Assembly: GCA_963669435.1 (NCBI GenBank)
Contig: OY770025.1
Coordinates: forward strand, 62,001 to 126,000
Length of the DNA stretch: 64,000 bases
Direction: 5' to 3'
Source: CALJFL01 sp963669435
GTDB lineage: Bacteria > Pseudomonadota > Gammaproteobacteria > Pseudomonadales > Halieaceae
Position 1 is the first letter of the stretch; each line of letters starts with the position of its first letter. The position numbers and the translations under genes were made by a program. The notes under the pieces were generated by a model, which made no database searches, was not told the DNA's origin, and saw only the letters and a list, made by a program, of their open reading frames with translations. Positions 51,446 to 59,698 of this stretch are shown piece by piece.

Positions 51446-52888
51446 TTGAGTCCAGAACGATCACAACAAGAAGCGCAGTTACGGCCGGAGATAGGTCGTT
51501 TACAATTGTTCGCCCTTTCATTCGGGATGATCATCGGTGCCGCCTGGATTACGCTTCTGGGCATATGGATCGCTGATGCAGGGCCAATTGGTTCCATCGT
51601 AGCCTTTGGCCTGGGAGCGGTAATGCTGGTTCCGATCGGGCTTTGCTATGCGGAGATGATAGGGGCATTTCCAGTCACCGGCGGCCCAATTGTCTACTGT
51701 TACAGGCTTCTTGGCCCGCGTTACTCCTACTGGGCAGGTTGGCTGATTCTGATGACAACAGTGCCAGTAATCGCGCTGCAGGGTATCTCGCTTGGATGGG
51801 TGATAGACGCACTATGGCCAGCGCTCAGAGGCGAGGAAATTTATTCGTTCGCAGGTTCAGATGTACACACAGGTGACCTGGTGATTGGTATTAGCGGGCT
51901 GGCGGTATTGTGCTGGATAAACTGGTCCGGTGGCGGATCGGCTGGCCGTGCGCAGGAGATACTCACCGCTTTACTACTTGTTTCGGTTGTCATACTGATG
52001 ATAACCGCGTTACTTAACGGCCATCTCGACAATTTGGCGCCAGGATTCGTTCGCTCCGATAGTGGGTCTATATGGCCTGGAGTGCTCGCTGTATTTATCA
52101 CCACGCCGTTCTTGCTGTCGGGTTTCGAATCTATAGCACAAGGCGCGGGAGAGCGAACAGAGGATGTTAGCGCGCGGAATGCCGCTTCAATTATTGTTAC
52201 TGCAATTATTTGCGCAACTGTGTTCTACGTACTGGTTATCCTGGCCGCCTCGTCCGTCGCACCGCGTATGCAGTTGCTCAGCGCGGACTTGCCAACGGCC
52301 GCAGCGTTCGAAATAGGTCTGGGGTCTACGAACCTCGCACGAGTTGTACTCATAGGCGGCATATGCGGCCTCATCACGTCCTGGAATGCATCTATCTTCG
52401 TCGCGTTGCGCATAATGATCACCTTGGGCCGATTGCACTTCTTATGGCCAGGATTTGGCAGAGGGTCCGGAGCACGGGCACGCCCAACCGTGAGTGTGCT
52501 GTTTATCGCAGGACTCAGTCTGGTCGGTATTTTGCTTGGAAGAAATGCCGTACTGCCGCTAGTGATCGCGTGTTCGGTTTCTATTGGGCTGACATTTTTC
52601 TTGGTGGCGATCTGCGTCCTGATGGGACGGATTCATCACCCGAACCTGGAACGCCCGTTTCGAGCACCTGGCGGAATCGCTGTTGCCTGCTTCGCTGCGG
52701 CTTCCGCCATGACCATCACCGTGTTGGCCTTCAGCGAACCCTGGCTGGCCGCACCAGGGCATGTTCCCATTGAAGCCTGGATTACAATTAGTAGCTTAGT
52801 GCTCGGTTATGTGATGTGGGTGTTTTCGCAGCGCTGGCGAAACTCAATCTCCGAGGAAGAGCGTGAACGGATACTCATCGAGAAGTGA
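51446..52888 (+). CDS. APC-family amino acid permease, 480 aa
   Basis: Twelve predicted membrane segments, with the first helix 'LQLFALSFGMIIGAAWITLLGIWIADAGPIGSIVAFGLGAVML' (glycine-rich, as in APC transporters). It starts with TTG at 51446, GGAG ten bases upstream; an ATG at 51439 opens a frame that stops at once. Transports an amino acid or similar amine; substrate unknown. Controlled with the divergent thioesterase operon by the shared palindrome (inference). Confidence 0.8.
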   Translation: MSPERSQQEAQLRPEIGRLQLFALSFGMIIGAAWITLLGIWIADAGPIGSIVAFGLGAVMLVPIGLCYAEMIGAFPVTGGPIVYCYRLLGPRYSYWAGWLILMTTVPVIALQGISLGWVIDALWPALRGEEIYSFAGSDVHTGDLVIGISGLAVLCWINWSGGGSAGRAQEILTALLLVSVVILMITALLNGHLDNLAPGFVRSDSGSIWPGVLAVFITTPFLLSGFESIAQGAGERTEDVSARNAASIIVTAIICATVFYVLVILAASSVAPRMQLLSADLPTAAAFEIGLGSTNLARVVLIGGICGLITSWNASIFVALRIMITLGRLHFLWPGFGRGSGARARPTVSVLFIAGLSLVGILLGRNAVLPLVIACSVSIGLTFFLVAICVLMGRIHHPNLERPFRAPGGIAVACFAAASAMTITVLAFSEPWLAAPGHVPIEAWITISSLVLGYVMWVFSQRWRNSISEEERERILIEK

Positions 52889-52928
52889 GTCTCGCGCACT
52901 GAAGACCTTTGGAGACACGATGGACACA

Positions 52929-53669
52929 CTATAGGATTAAATCGGATATCGGCGCCGCATGCGCCGTGCCGTCGTCCTCGGCAAATTCATTGAAGTCACG
53001 GTACCATCCAGTGGCTCGTTCCAGTAATCCCTTCATCAGCTTCCTGGCTTGCGCCGAGTCACCTCTTTCGAGGGCAGCGACCAACTGTTTGTGCTGGATA
53101 TGGCTCTCATCGATTTCCGTACGCAATTCTTCAGTATGTAAGAAAGGTCCAAGTCTCAATGGCCCCATCAGCAACCAAAGACTCTCAATCAGCGGCACGA
53201 GGTGTCGTGATCGAGCTGCGTGGTAAACACCAAAGTGAAAACGCGCATTCGCAAGTAGTAGAGGCTCTGGATTCGAACGTCTGCGCATTGACTTGGAAAT
53301 CGAAATGATTTCCCGATGCGTTCGCTCAAGTGCCTGAATCTCTTCTGTAGAGATTTGTTTCGCAGCGATTTCCGTAGCGTAGCATTCCAAGTGAATACGA
53401 ACATCGCACAACTGATCAAACTCCGCTAAGGTTAACATCGGCACCGAGGCAGTGCGATTCGGCAGAAACTCCAGCGCCCCCTTAGCCACCAGGCGATGCA
53501 ACGCCTCTCTAACCGGCATCGTTCCTGTATCCAGTGCCTCTGTCAAAGATCTAACGGTAATGGTCTCTCCTGGCATGAATTGACCAATCAACAGGGCACG
53601 CGCTAACGCCTTATAGACCCTGGCTTGTTGTGTTTCCGATGGAATGGGTTTAATTGACGTGATCGGCAT
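52929..53669 (-). CDS. GntR-family regulator with FCD domain, 246 aa
   Basis: N-terminal winged helix ('VYKALARALLIGQFMPGETITVRSLTEALDTGTMPVREALHRLVAKGALEF') then an all-helical FCD effector domain ('DVRIHLECYATEIAAKQI', 'HFGVYHAARSRHLVPLIESLW', 'HKQLVAALERGDSAQARKLMKGLL') that often binds carboxylic acids through a metal. ATG at 53669 is preferred to a TTG at 53723. The palindromic site lies about 60 bp upstream, fitting autoregulation. The GntR/FadR-class site rule (GTnnnACn-like palindromes with a central TGnnCA or GAnTC) agrees loosely with TTTGATCAAA. Confidence 0.85.
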   Translation of the reverse strand: MPITSIKPIPSETQQARVYKALARALLIGQFMPGETITVRSLTEALDTGTMPVREALHRLVAKGALEFLPNRTASVPMLTLAEFDQLCDVRIHLECYATEIAAKQISTEEIQALERTHREIISISKSMRRRSNPEPLLLANARFHFGVYHAARSRHLVPLIESLWLLMGPLRLGPFLHTEELRTEIDESHIQHKQLVAALERGDSAQARKLMKGLLERATGWYRDFNEFAEDDGTAHAAPISDLIL

Positions 53670-53729
53670 TGGCAGATTAACTTGATCTATTACTAATAAC
53701 TTTGTCGCATAAGTATACTTCAATGCGAT

Positions 53730-53741
53730 ATTTGATCAAAT
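53730..53741. promoter_or_regulatory. Candidate GntR operator, site 3 (regulator's own promoter)
   Basis: ATTTGATCAAAT, perfect 12-bp palindrome about 60 bp upstream of the GntR start. Upstream on the other side lies only the 3' end of the GhrA-like gene, so this site most likely serves autoregulation. Confidence 0.65.
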
Positions 53742-53853
53742 GAAACGATCGCAGTGCCTGCTCAGGCGGGTGGAGTGGTACTTGCCGCCTACACGCTGCT
53801 CTCTCCCATTGAGGATTCACTCAAAAGACGATTTCTTAGCAAAGAGTCGTTTA

Positions 53854-54783
53854 TCAGTAACTGCGAGAGCGATCCAATTGCGCCTCCAAAGGTCTTCCGG
53901 CCTCAAGATCATCGACAATGCTAACTACATATGCGGCTGCCGACTTGACAATCGTAGGGCTCGCTACGTGAGGTGATATTACAATCTGCGGGTGGCCCCA
54001 CAGGACACTGTCGCTCGCTAGCGGTTCTTCCCCGAAGACATCTAATGATGCCGCAGAGACTTGCCCGGTATGCAATGCATCGAGTAGCGCTGATTCGACA
54101 ATCGCCTGTCCACGCCCAACATTGATGATGGCTGCACCTTGCGGCAACTGAGCGATTGTTTCGGCGTTCAATATGCCGTCAGTAGCTGGGGTTGACGGCA
54201 GTACCATGACAAGAATGTCAGTTTTTTCCAGGAATTCAGCTAGCTCCCTGGTACCCACATAGGAATCCATTCCTTCCAGATTCTTCGGTGAGCGACTCCA
54301 AACCTGTATGGCAAAGCCCATAGCGCGGAGGCTATCTGCCGCCGGTTTGGCCATATTACCGAAACCCATGAATCCGACCCGGCGCTCCTGGGCAAGTACG
54401 GGTGGAAGCGCTCGCCACAGCCGGTCGCGTTGTTGCATCAGATAGTCGAGAGTCTGCCGGTGGTGTAACAACACGTTCATGACAATAAACTCTGTCATGC
54501 CGTCAACCAATGCCTGGTCGGCCATGCGAACAATGGGTATCTCGGTAGGAAGGCCAGCTATTGCAGGAAGCAGATGATCAACACCTGCGCCCAGAGAAAC
54601 GACTGCCCTTAAGTTTTCGCATTGCGACAACAAGTCATTGGGCGGACCCCAGACAAGCGCATACTGGATTTCACTTAGCGCCCCCCATTCAGGCCAGGCT
54701 CTCACCTCCAGGTCAGGGCGCAGCGCCGCAATACGCTCCTTCCATGGCTGTATGTCTTCGTCTATGTATAGTGCAATTACCAT
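53854..54783 (-). CDS. D-2-hydroxyacid dehydrogenase, glyoxylate/hydroxypyruvate reductase A-like, 309 aa
   Basis: Formate/glycerate-dehydrogenase fold: NAD(P) loop VGFMGFGNMAKPAADSLRAMG, 'INVGRGQAIVESALLDALHTGQVSAASLDVFGEEPL' (catalytic Arg in VGRG, Glu in GEEPL) and the His in 'SPHVAS'. Length and 'PNDLLSQCENLRAVVSLGAGVDHLL' fit GhrA. ATG at 54783 is preferred to 54831. It reduces 2-oxoacids such as glyoxylate or hydroxypyruvate. Last gene of the PLP - aldolase - YkvI - GhrA operon. Confidence 0.85.
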   Translation of the reverse strand: MVIALYIDEDIQPWKERIAALRPDLEVRAWPEWGALSEIQYALVWGPPNDLLSQCENLRAVVSLGAGVDHLLPAIAGLPTEIPIVRMADQALVDGMTEFIVMNVLLHHRQTLDYLMQQRDRLWRALPPVLAQERRVGFMGFGNMAKPAADSLRAMGFAIQVWSRSPKNLEGMDSYVGTRELAEFLEKTDILVMVLPSTPATDGILNAETIAQLPQGAAIINVGRGQAIVESALLDALHTGQVSAASLDVFGEEPLASDSVLWGHPQIVISPHVASPTIVKSAAAYVVSIVDDLEAGRPLEAQLDRSRSY

Positions 54784-54802
54784 AATGATTTCATGAGCGT
54801 AG

Positions 54803-55903
54803 TTACATGTCTTTATTGCCGCTACCGGCACTAAGCCACAAGGCCTTCGCTATGGTTGGCAACACGTAGAGCATAAAGAAAGCGATCGCGATCCAGCGAT
54901 AACCCTGGCCTATGAGCGATACGATGCCCAGCGACGATAGGGCACTACTGATGCTGAGTACCAACACAGCGATTGATGCCCGCCCCCACCGCGACAATCC
55001 TGCCTCTCTTCTAGCCGACCACGCACGGTCAAGCCGCTCAATGACACCCTGCAGTAGTCCGAGACTGGTTTCTACGAGAGTCCCCAGGAGAACGACGAGG
55101 TACGCTATTGCCAACCAATCGACGGACAAGCGGAGAATGGAGCTGTGCAATGGCATCTGACTGTCTAAGACGACACCTGCTTCCAGCGAGAATGCCAGGT
55201 GAAACAATAAGGCGGGCAAGGCGATCAGTAGGGCCGTCGTACCGGCACCGAGTAACGACTCTTTCGTTGTTCGAAAATCTCTTATCGCATACAGCAGAAC
55301 AGGAATCACGGCCACGTTGTAGGAGGCATACAGCAAACCATCAGACAGCCAGCCCCGGCCTCCCAGGGGCTGGGCCAATTCCTCCGCCAGCCTCGCACCG
55401 CCATCGTTATATGCAACGACGAAGTAGGAGAAGAACACGGCATAAAGCAACAACGACCAGATAGCCAAGGTCGCGACTATGGTATCTCTGCCCCAGAATG
55501 TCAGCACACCAACGAGCAGCAGCATCGCCGCCACGCTAGCGGTTTTTGATACACCGACCATCGATAGTATCAGCTCGCCGCCGGCCGAACCTACCACCGC
55601 CAATACGAGCATGAGAAGCAGCACGAAAGCCAACTCGAACAGTACCCAGCCGGGCCCGATCAGTTGTTTGATATACGATTGATAATCGTAGCACTGCCAC
55701 CGACGAGCCAGTTCAAAGGTCGCGCCAATTACGACGAAAAAGACAAATCCAGCAACAAGCACTCCCAGAGTACCGCCCAACGCACCATGCCGGGTGAAAT
55801 ACTCAACCACCTCCCTGCCCGTTCCGTAACCACCGCCGATGACAACCGACTGTATTACAGCTGCAGGAACAATGTACCGATAAACAGTTTGCAGCACGCT
55901 CAT
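54803..55903 (-). CDS. YkvI-like integral membrane protein (LeuT-fold transporter candidate), 366 aa
   Basis: Ten or so hydrophobic helices; the first, 'IVPAAVIQSVVIGGGYGTGREVVEYFTRHG', has the interrupted glycine-rich helix typical of LeuT-fold permeases and of the uncharacterised YkvI family (COG3949). Its role is unknown; in this operon, transport of the pathway substrate or an intermediate is a reasonable inference. 16 bp downstream of the aldolase and 19 bp before the GhrA start. Confidence 0.75.
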   Translation of the reverse strand: MSVLQTVYRYIVPAAVIQSVVIGGGYGTGREVVEYFTRHGALGGTLGVLVAGFVFFVVIGATFELARRWQCYDYQSYIKQLIGPGWVLFELAFVLLLMLVLAVVGSAGGELILSMVGVSKTASVAAMLLLVGVLTFWGRDTIVATLAIWSLLLYAVFFSYFVVAYNDGGARLAEELAQPLGGRGWLSDGLLYASYNVAVIPVLLYAIRDFRTTKESLLGAGTTALLIALPALLFHLAFSLEAGVVLDSQMPLHSSILRLSVDWLAIAYLVVLLGTLVETSLGLLQGVIERLDRAWSARREAGLSRWGRASIAVLVLSISSALSSLGIVSLIGQGYRWIAIAFFMLYVLPTIAKALWLSAGSGNKDM

Positions 55904-55919
55904 TTCTCGGTTGGCTCCA

Positions 55920-56663
55920 TCATTTCATGTAGTCAGGCTGGTCTTCCTTCAATAGACGCACCATCGCTGAAAAATAGGCTTCCTTATCCTCGTCCAGCTC
56001 ACTTATCTGCGCATAGGTCAACTCGGCAATATCGTCAGGTATAAGCGCCATGGGCAATCCTGAGGAGGCAGCGAGAATCTGCAGTTGGGATGCGCGCTCC
56101 AAAAAATAGAGACCGTGGAAAGCCTTACCGATGCTTGTACCGACAACGATCACGCCATGATTACCGAGGAAAAGCACCGACTTTTTGTTGATACTGTCAG
56201 CGAGCCGAACACCCTCCTCATCACTATCCGCAAGCCCGCGGAACTCGTGCTCGTAGGCTACGTCACCATAGAACATGAGCGAAGATTGACTAACGGGTTT
56301 CAAAGACTCGCCTTCACAGCAGGCAAGAGCAGTTGCGTAGGGCTGATGCGTATGCATCACAACGGTCGCGTTGCTGTCATTTCGATGAATTGCCGAATGG
56401 ATCTGGAAGGCGGTGATTTCCACTTCGCCGGAGCCCTCGACAACTTTCCCCTCATGATCCACACGGAGTACATCGCTGCGCGTCATTCTGCTCCAGTGAA
56501 CGCCAAAGCGGTTGATCAAGAATGTGCCATCACCAAGATCGCAGCTGAAATGATTGTCTATACCCTCGTGGAGATTCTCCTGTGCAGCCAATCGAAATGA
56601 CGCCGCCAGGTCGCAGCGAAGCGAATCGACATGTTGATGGATTAGCGTTTCTGTATCTGGCAT
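55920..56663 (-). CDS. Class II aldolase/adducin-family protein, 247 aa
   Basis: Class II aldolase head domain: 'HFSCDLGDGTFLINRFGVHWSRMTRSDVLRVD', the zinc-binding 'VMHTHQPYATALAC' (H-x-H) with the third His in 'LFLGNHGVIVVG'. Relatives include fuculose/ribulose-phosphate aldolases and decarboxylases acting on sugar or dioxo acids. ATG at 56663 follows AGGAG; the upstream start would overlap the PLP gene. Cuts or forms a C-C bond next to a carbonyl; substrate unknown. Confidence 0.85.
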   Translation of the reverse strand: MPDTETLIHQHVDSLRCDLAASFRLAAQENLHEGIDNHFSCDLGDGTFLINRFGVHWSRMTRSDVLRVDHEGKVVEGSGEVEITAFQIHSAIHRNDSNATVVMHTHQPYATALACCEGESLKPVSQSSLMFYGDVAYEHEFRGLADSDEEGVRLADSINKKSVLFLGNHGVIVVGTSIGKAFHGLYFLERASQLQILAASSGLPMALIPDDIAELTYAQISELDEDKEAYFSAMVRLLKEDQPDYMK

Positions 56664-56673
56664 AAGAGTTCTC

Positions 56674-58206
56674 CTAGTGGCCACTGGCTATCCGCAGATT
56701 GGTCTCGGTTATGAGTTCATCCAGATCTCCAAGCTTTGATCGCACAGACCTCCAGAACTCCTGCGAACGACGAGCGACAAAGTCCTCAAGGGGAATGCCT
56801 TGCTGCTCAACCCAGGTGTAATAGCCAAGATTGAACACCCGTTCACGCTGTTCTCGGGTCAGTTCAACTGTATGTGAGGAACTTTGTCCGCGTAGGTGCT
56901 GACCGAAGACTTCCGCAGCATCCAGATCTTGAAATTCACCGCCAAAACTTTCGCTCAAGGTTTTATGCTGTTCAGTGCGGTATAACGAAGAACCGTCTGT
57001 GGCGACAACCATAATGGTGTCGTCCGGCCCAAGCTCTCTATGTTTTGCGAGTTTTATGGCCGCAATCATGTTTGCGATACTCGACAAACCCATTCGCGAT
57101 AAATTTTGCGTGATGATCTCTTCGGGGACTTGCTTATTCTCCGCCAAGAATCGTCGTCCGACGTCGCTATTGAACAGCACGTTCAATGCATCTGTTGATC
57201 GATCCGAGACTGCGATGGCGTAGTCCGAATTCATGACGTTATGAATCAGCGGAATATGTTTGTCGCCAATTCCTTGAATATTGTGCTCGCCGAAGCCGTT
57301 GCTAAGCATCGTCGGACACTCAAGAGCCTCTACAGCCACAATGAGCGACCCAAACTGTTCCTTCAGATAGTCCCCGGCAGCCAGCGTACCTGCCGACCCT
57401 GACGCGGCGACAAACGCACTCAAACGTGCGTTCTTGTGATTCGCAGCAACGTCTTCAAAAACTCGCGCCAACGCACGGCCAGTGACATGAAAATGGGCGA
57501 GGTAATTAGCAAACTGACTGAACTGATTGAAGATGACATTCTTATTGTTATGGGCCAACTCGTTACAAGCGTCGTAAATCTCTTTGACGTTGCTCTCCGT
57601 GCCCACGGTCGCAATAATGTCATCTTGTTGCAGCACCCATCGCTCCAACCAATCAAATCGTTCCCGGCTCATACCCTCGGGCAGCACAGCGACGCCTCGA
57701 CAATTCAGAATTCGCGAGATTGCAACACCGCCGCGACAGTAGTTGCCAGTGGACGGCCAAATTGCTCGGTGGTAGCTCGGGTCAAATTGCCCAGTAACCA
57801 GTTGGGCAACAAGACAGGCATAAGCGGGCAACACCTTATGTGCGCCGATTAATGGAAAGGTGTCGCCGGGCACAACAACAATTCGTGCCTCAACTCCGGT
57901 TACTTCTTCAGGTACGAGAAAGTACTCTGGGCAATCAGACAGACTGCCGCTTTGAGAGTTGTTGTACCAGTGAATTCGAAACAGGTTCAGCGGATCACGC
58001 TGATTCCTACCAAGCTCGGCGATCTGGGCTTTCTTCTCTTCTGAAATAGTCGACGGCGTTGCAAGTTCTGACAAAGTCGGTAACACCACGCGAGCATGGC
58101 GCAAACTCTCAACCGCCTTTTCTAGCAAGTCTTCGTCACGCACATCAGTACATAGCCCGTCTTGGATGGCTTGCAGCACGAAATTGGTCCTAAATGGTAG
58201 TTTCAA
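56674..58206 (-). CDS. Fold-type II PLP-dependent enzyme, uncharacterised 510-aa clade
   Basis: Tryptophan-synthase-beta/cysteine-synthase superfamily: PLP Lys K124 in 'FPLIGAHKVLPAY', 'WPSTGNYCRGG' (phosphate-binding SxGN loop, 152-155), and 'FVAASGSAGTLAAGDYLKEQFG' (glycine-rich cofactor loop). The flanks 'ATPSTISEEKKAQI' and 'FRIHWYNN' are of a less studied group annotated only as pyridoxal-phosphate-dependent enzyme. Such enzymes do beta-replacement or beta/gamma-elimination on amino acids. First gene of the operon; the GntR palindrome lies about 20 bp before its start. Confidence 0.8.
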   Translation of the reverse strand: MKLPFRTNFVLQAIQDGLCTDVRDEDLLEKAVESLRHARVVLPTLSELATPSTISEEKKAQIAELGRNQRDPLNLFRIHWYNNSQSGSLSDCPEYFLVPEEVTGVEARIVVVPGDTFPLIGAHKVLPAYACLVAQLVTGQFDPSYHRAIWPSTGNYCRGGVAISRILNCRGVAVLPEGMSRERFDWLERWVLQQDDIIATVGTESNVKEIYDACNELAHNNKNVIFNQFSQFANYLAHFHVTGRALARVFEDVAANHKNARLSAFVAASGSAGTLAAGDYLKEQFGSLIVAVEALECPTMLSNGFGEHNIQGIGDKHIPLIHNVMNSDYAIAVSDRSTDALNVLFNSDVGRRFLAENKQVPEEIITQNLSRMGLSSIANMIAAIKLAKHRELGPDDTIMVVATDGSSLYRTEQHKTLSESFGGEFQDLDAAEVFGQHLRGQSSSHTVELTREQRERVFNLGYYTWVEQQGIPLEDFVARRSQEFWRSVRSKLGDLDELITETNLRIASGH

Positions 58207-58226
58207 AAAAATTCATTATAATATAT

Positions 58227-58238
58227 ATTTGATCAAAT
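58227..58238. promoter_or_regulatory. Candidate GntR operator, site 4
   Basis: ATTTGATCAAAT in the 70-base gap between the PLP enzyme (minus) and the DUF885 gene (plus), in an AT-rich promoter tract (ATAATATATATTTGATC). A repressor bound here would cover the starts of both transcripts. Confidence 0.65.
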
Positions 58239-58276
58239 GTTACATTTTATTCGAACATGACTGAAAGAGAGTCCCG

Positions 58277-59698
58277 GTGCCGCTTAAATCTCTAACCGAC
58301 AGTTCACCTAACAGTTCGCTTCCTGGCCACACTCGGAATTTGGTGGCCTTTGTGGGCGCCTCGATACTTCTGGCTACTTGCGCCCTGGCCGAGATTCACC
58401 AGGACAATGACGACATGTTTGCTGAGACCGTCAAGGAGTACGTTGAAGACTACTCAGCACTCGAGCTTCCCACACTCAACATCTCCTACAGAGAATATAT
58501 TGAAACCGAGCTTGACGGTCCGGCTGTGGAGACGCAGAGACAGCTTTTTGATCGATATGAACGGCTCCTGCGCGACATCGACCCTGCCATGCTTTCGTCA
58601 TGCAACCGTGTTTTCCATGCGGTGTTTAGCTACGAAATCGCTAACAACCAGCGACGCGTCAATCTCATAGAAAAGCACAGAGAGTTGCCGGGAAATCAAA
58701 AAATCGAGGATGGCGGCATCAATAAGCAGCCGCTAGGAAGCGACTGGTACATCTATTTGCTTGATCGTTGGTTAAACATTTCACTGACGCCGGAGGCGAT
58801 ACTTGAATTCGGAGAGCGAGAACTCTCAGAAGCGCTCACAGAGTATCGTCGCATTCAGGCTGAACTCGGTTATGAAGGCAAAGACGAAGCATTCTCGGCG
58901 TTTTTGAATAGCAGTCGCTTCCGCTATGAAGTCGATGAGTCTCCGTTGAGCGGACTATTAGCCAACCAGAAGACAGTCTGGGAAAACATGCATCGCGTAT
59001 TCCTCGATTACCCCATCGAACCCGCGACAATCAAACAATCTGACCTAGGTGATTCTTTCCCCGTAGACGCTTTCTATGTCGATGAAGAACAAGTTTTCTA
59101 TTTCAATCTACTTAAAGAGGGGTTCCGTATTCGCGAAATGGAACTCATGTTCTTGCACGAGGCCACACCAGGGCATCATCTGCAGAACGTGCACAAAAAC
59201 AAGGTAGCAGACTGCAATACGCTATTGCCAGGAGTCTACTATCACGCATATACCGAGGGTTGGGCCACCTACACAGAAACACTTGGCAGGGAACTCGGTG
59301 TCTATACTGACCCGACCAGCTATCTGGGTTGGGTTGAATGGGATCTCGTTCGTTCGATGCGAGTCATCCTTGACATCCGTATCAACTATTTCGGCTGGAC
59401 CTACGAGCAAGCACTTGCCTATTGGCAGAAAACCTTACCCGGACCCGGCACGACGGAAATCGCCGATCGCGAAATCAACCGGGTGACCGATTGGCCGGCT
59501 CAAGCAATCACCTACAAAATCGGCGCAGACATTTTTCTGCAAACCCAGGAAAAATCGAGAGATGTGTACGGGGATGAGTTCGACATACGGGAATACCACG
59601 ATCAGGCGCTGAAATACGGCTCACTACCACTGAGTGTGTTGGAATCAATTTTTGATCTTAGCGCTACAGACAATAATCAATTAGGGAATCCAAAATGA
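58277..59698 (+). CDS. Exported DUF885-family protein (putative metallohydrolase), 473 aa
   Basis: N-terminal export signal (AFVGASILLATCALAE), then the DUF885 body with the zinc-like motif HEATPGHH (294-301) and the following 'YYHAYTEGWATYTE' (E327), which corresponds to the metal-bound Glu. Members are distantly like M32/M3 peptidases. At 473 residues it is about 100 shorter than the usual 580-600; what is missing lies before 'SYREYIET'. The GTG at 58277 follows GAGAG. Its stop overlaps the start of the next gene by 4 bp (ATGA). Confidence 0.8.
   Translation: MPLKSLTDSSPNSSLPGHTRNLVAFVGASILLATCALAEIHQDNDDMFAETVKEYVEDYSALELPTLNISYREYIETELDGPAVETQRQLFDRYERLLRDIDPAMLSSCNRVFHAVFSYEIANNQRRVNLIEKHRELPGNQKIEDGGINKQPLGSDWYIYLLDRWLNISLTPEAILEFGERELSEALTEYRRIQAELGYEGKDEAFSAFLNSSRFRYEVDESPLSGLLANQKTVWENMHRVFLDYPIEPATIKQSDLGDSFPVDAFYVDEEQVFYFNLLKEGFRIREMELMFLHEATPGHHLQNVHKNKVADCNTLLPGVYYHAYTEGWATYTETLGRELGVYTDPTSYLGWVEWDLVRSMRVILDIRINYFGWTYEQALAYWQKTLPGPGTTEIADREINRVTDWPAQAITYKIGADIFLQTQEKSRDVYGDEFDIREYHDQALKYGSLPLSVLESIFDLSATDNNQLGNPK

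Noticed and set aside
51294..51521. Longer start for the thioesterase
   Set aside because: It would run through the palindromic operator and into the divergent permease gene; family proteins begin near 51293.
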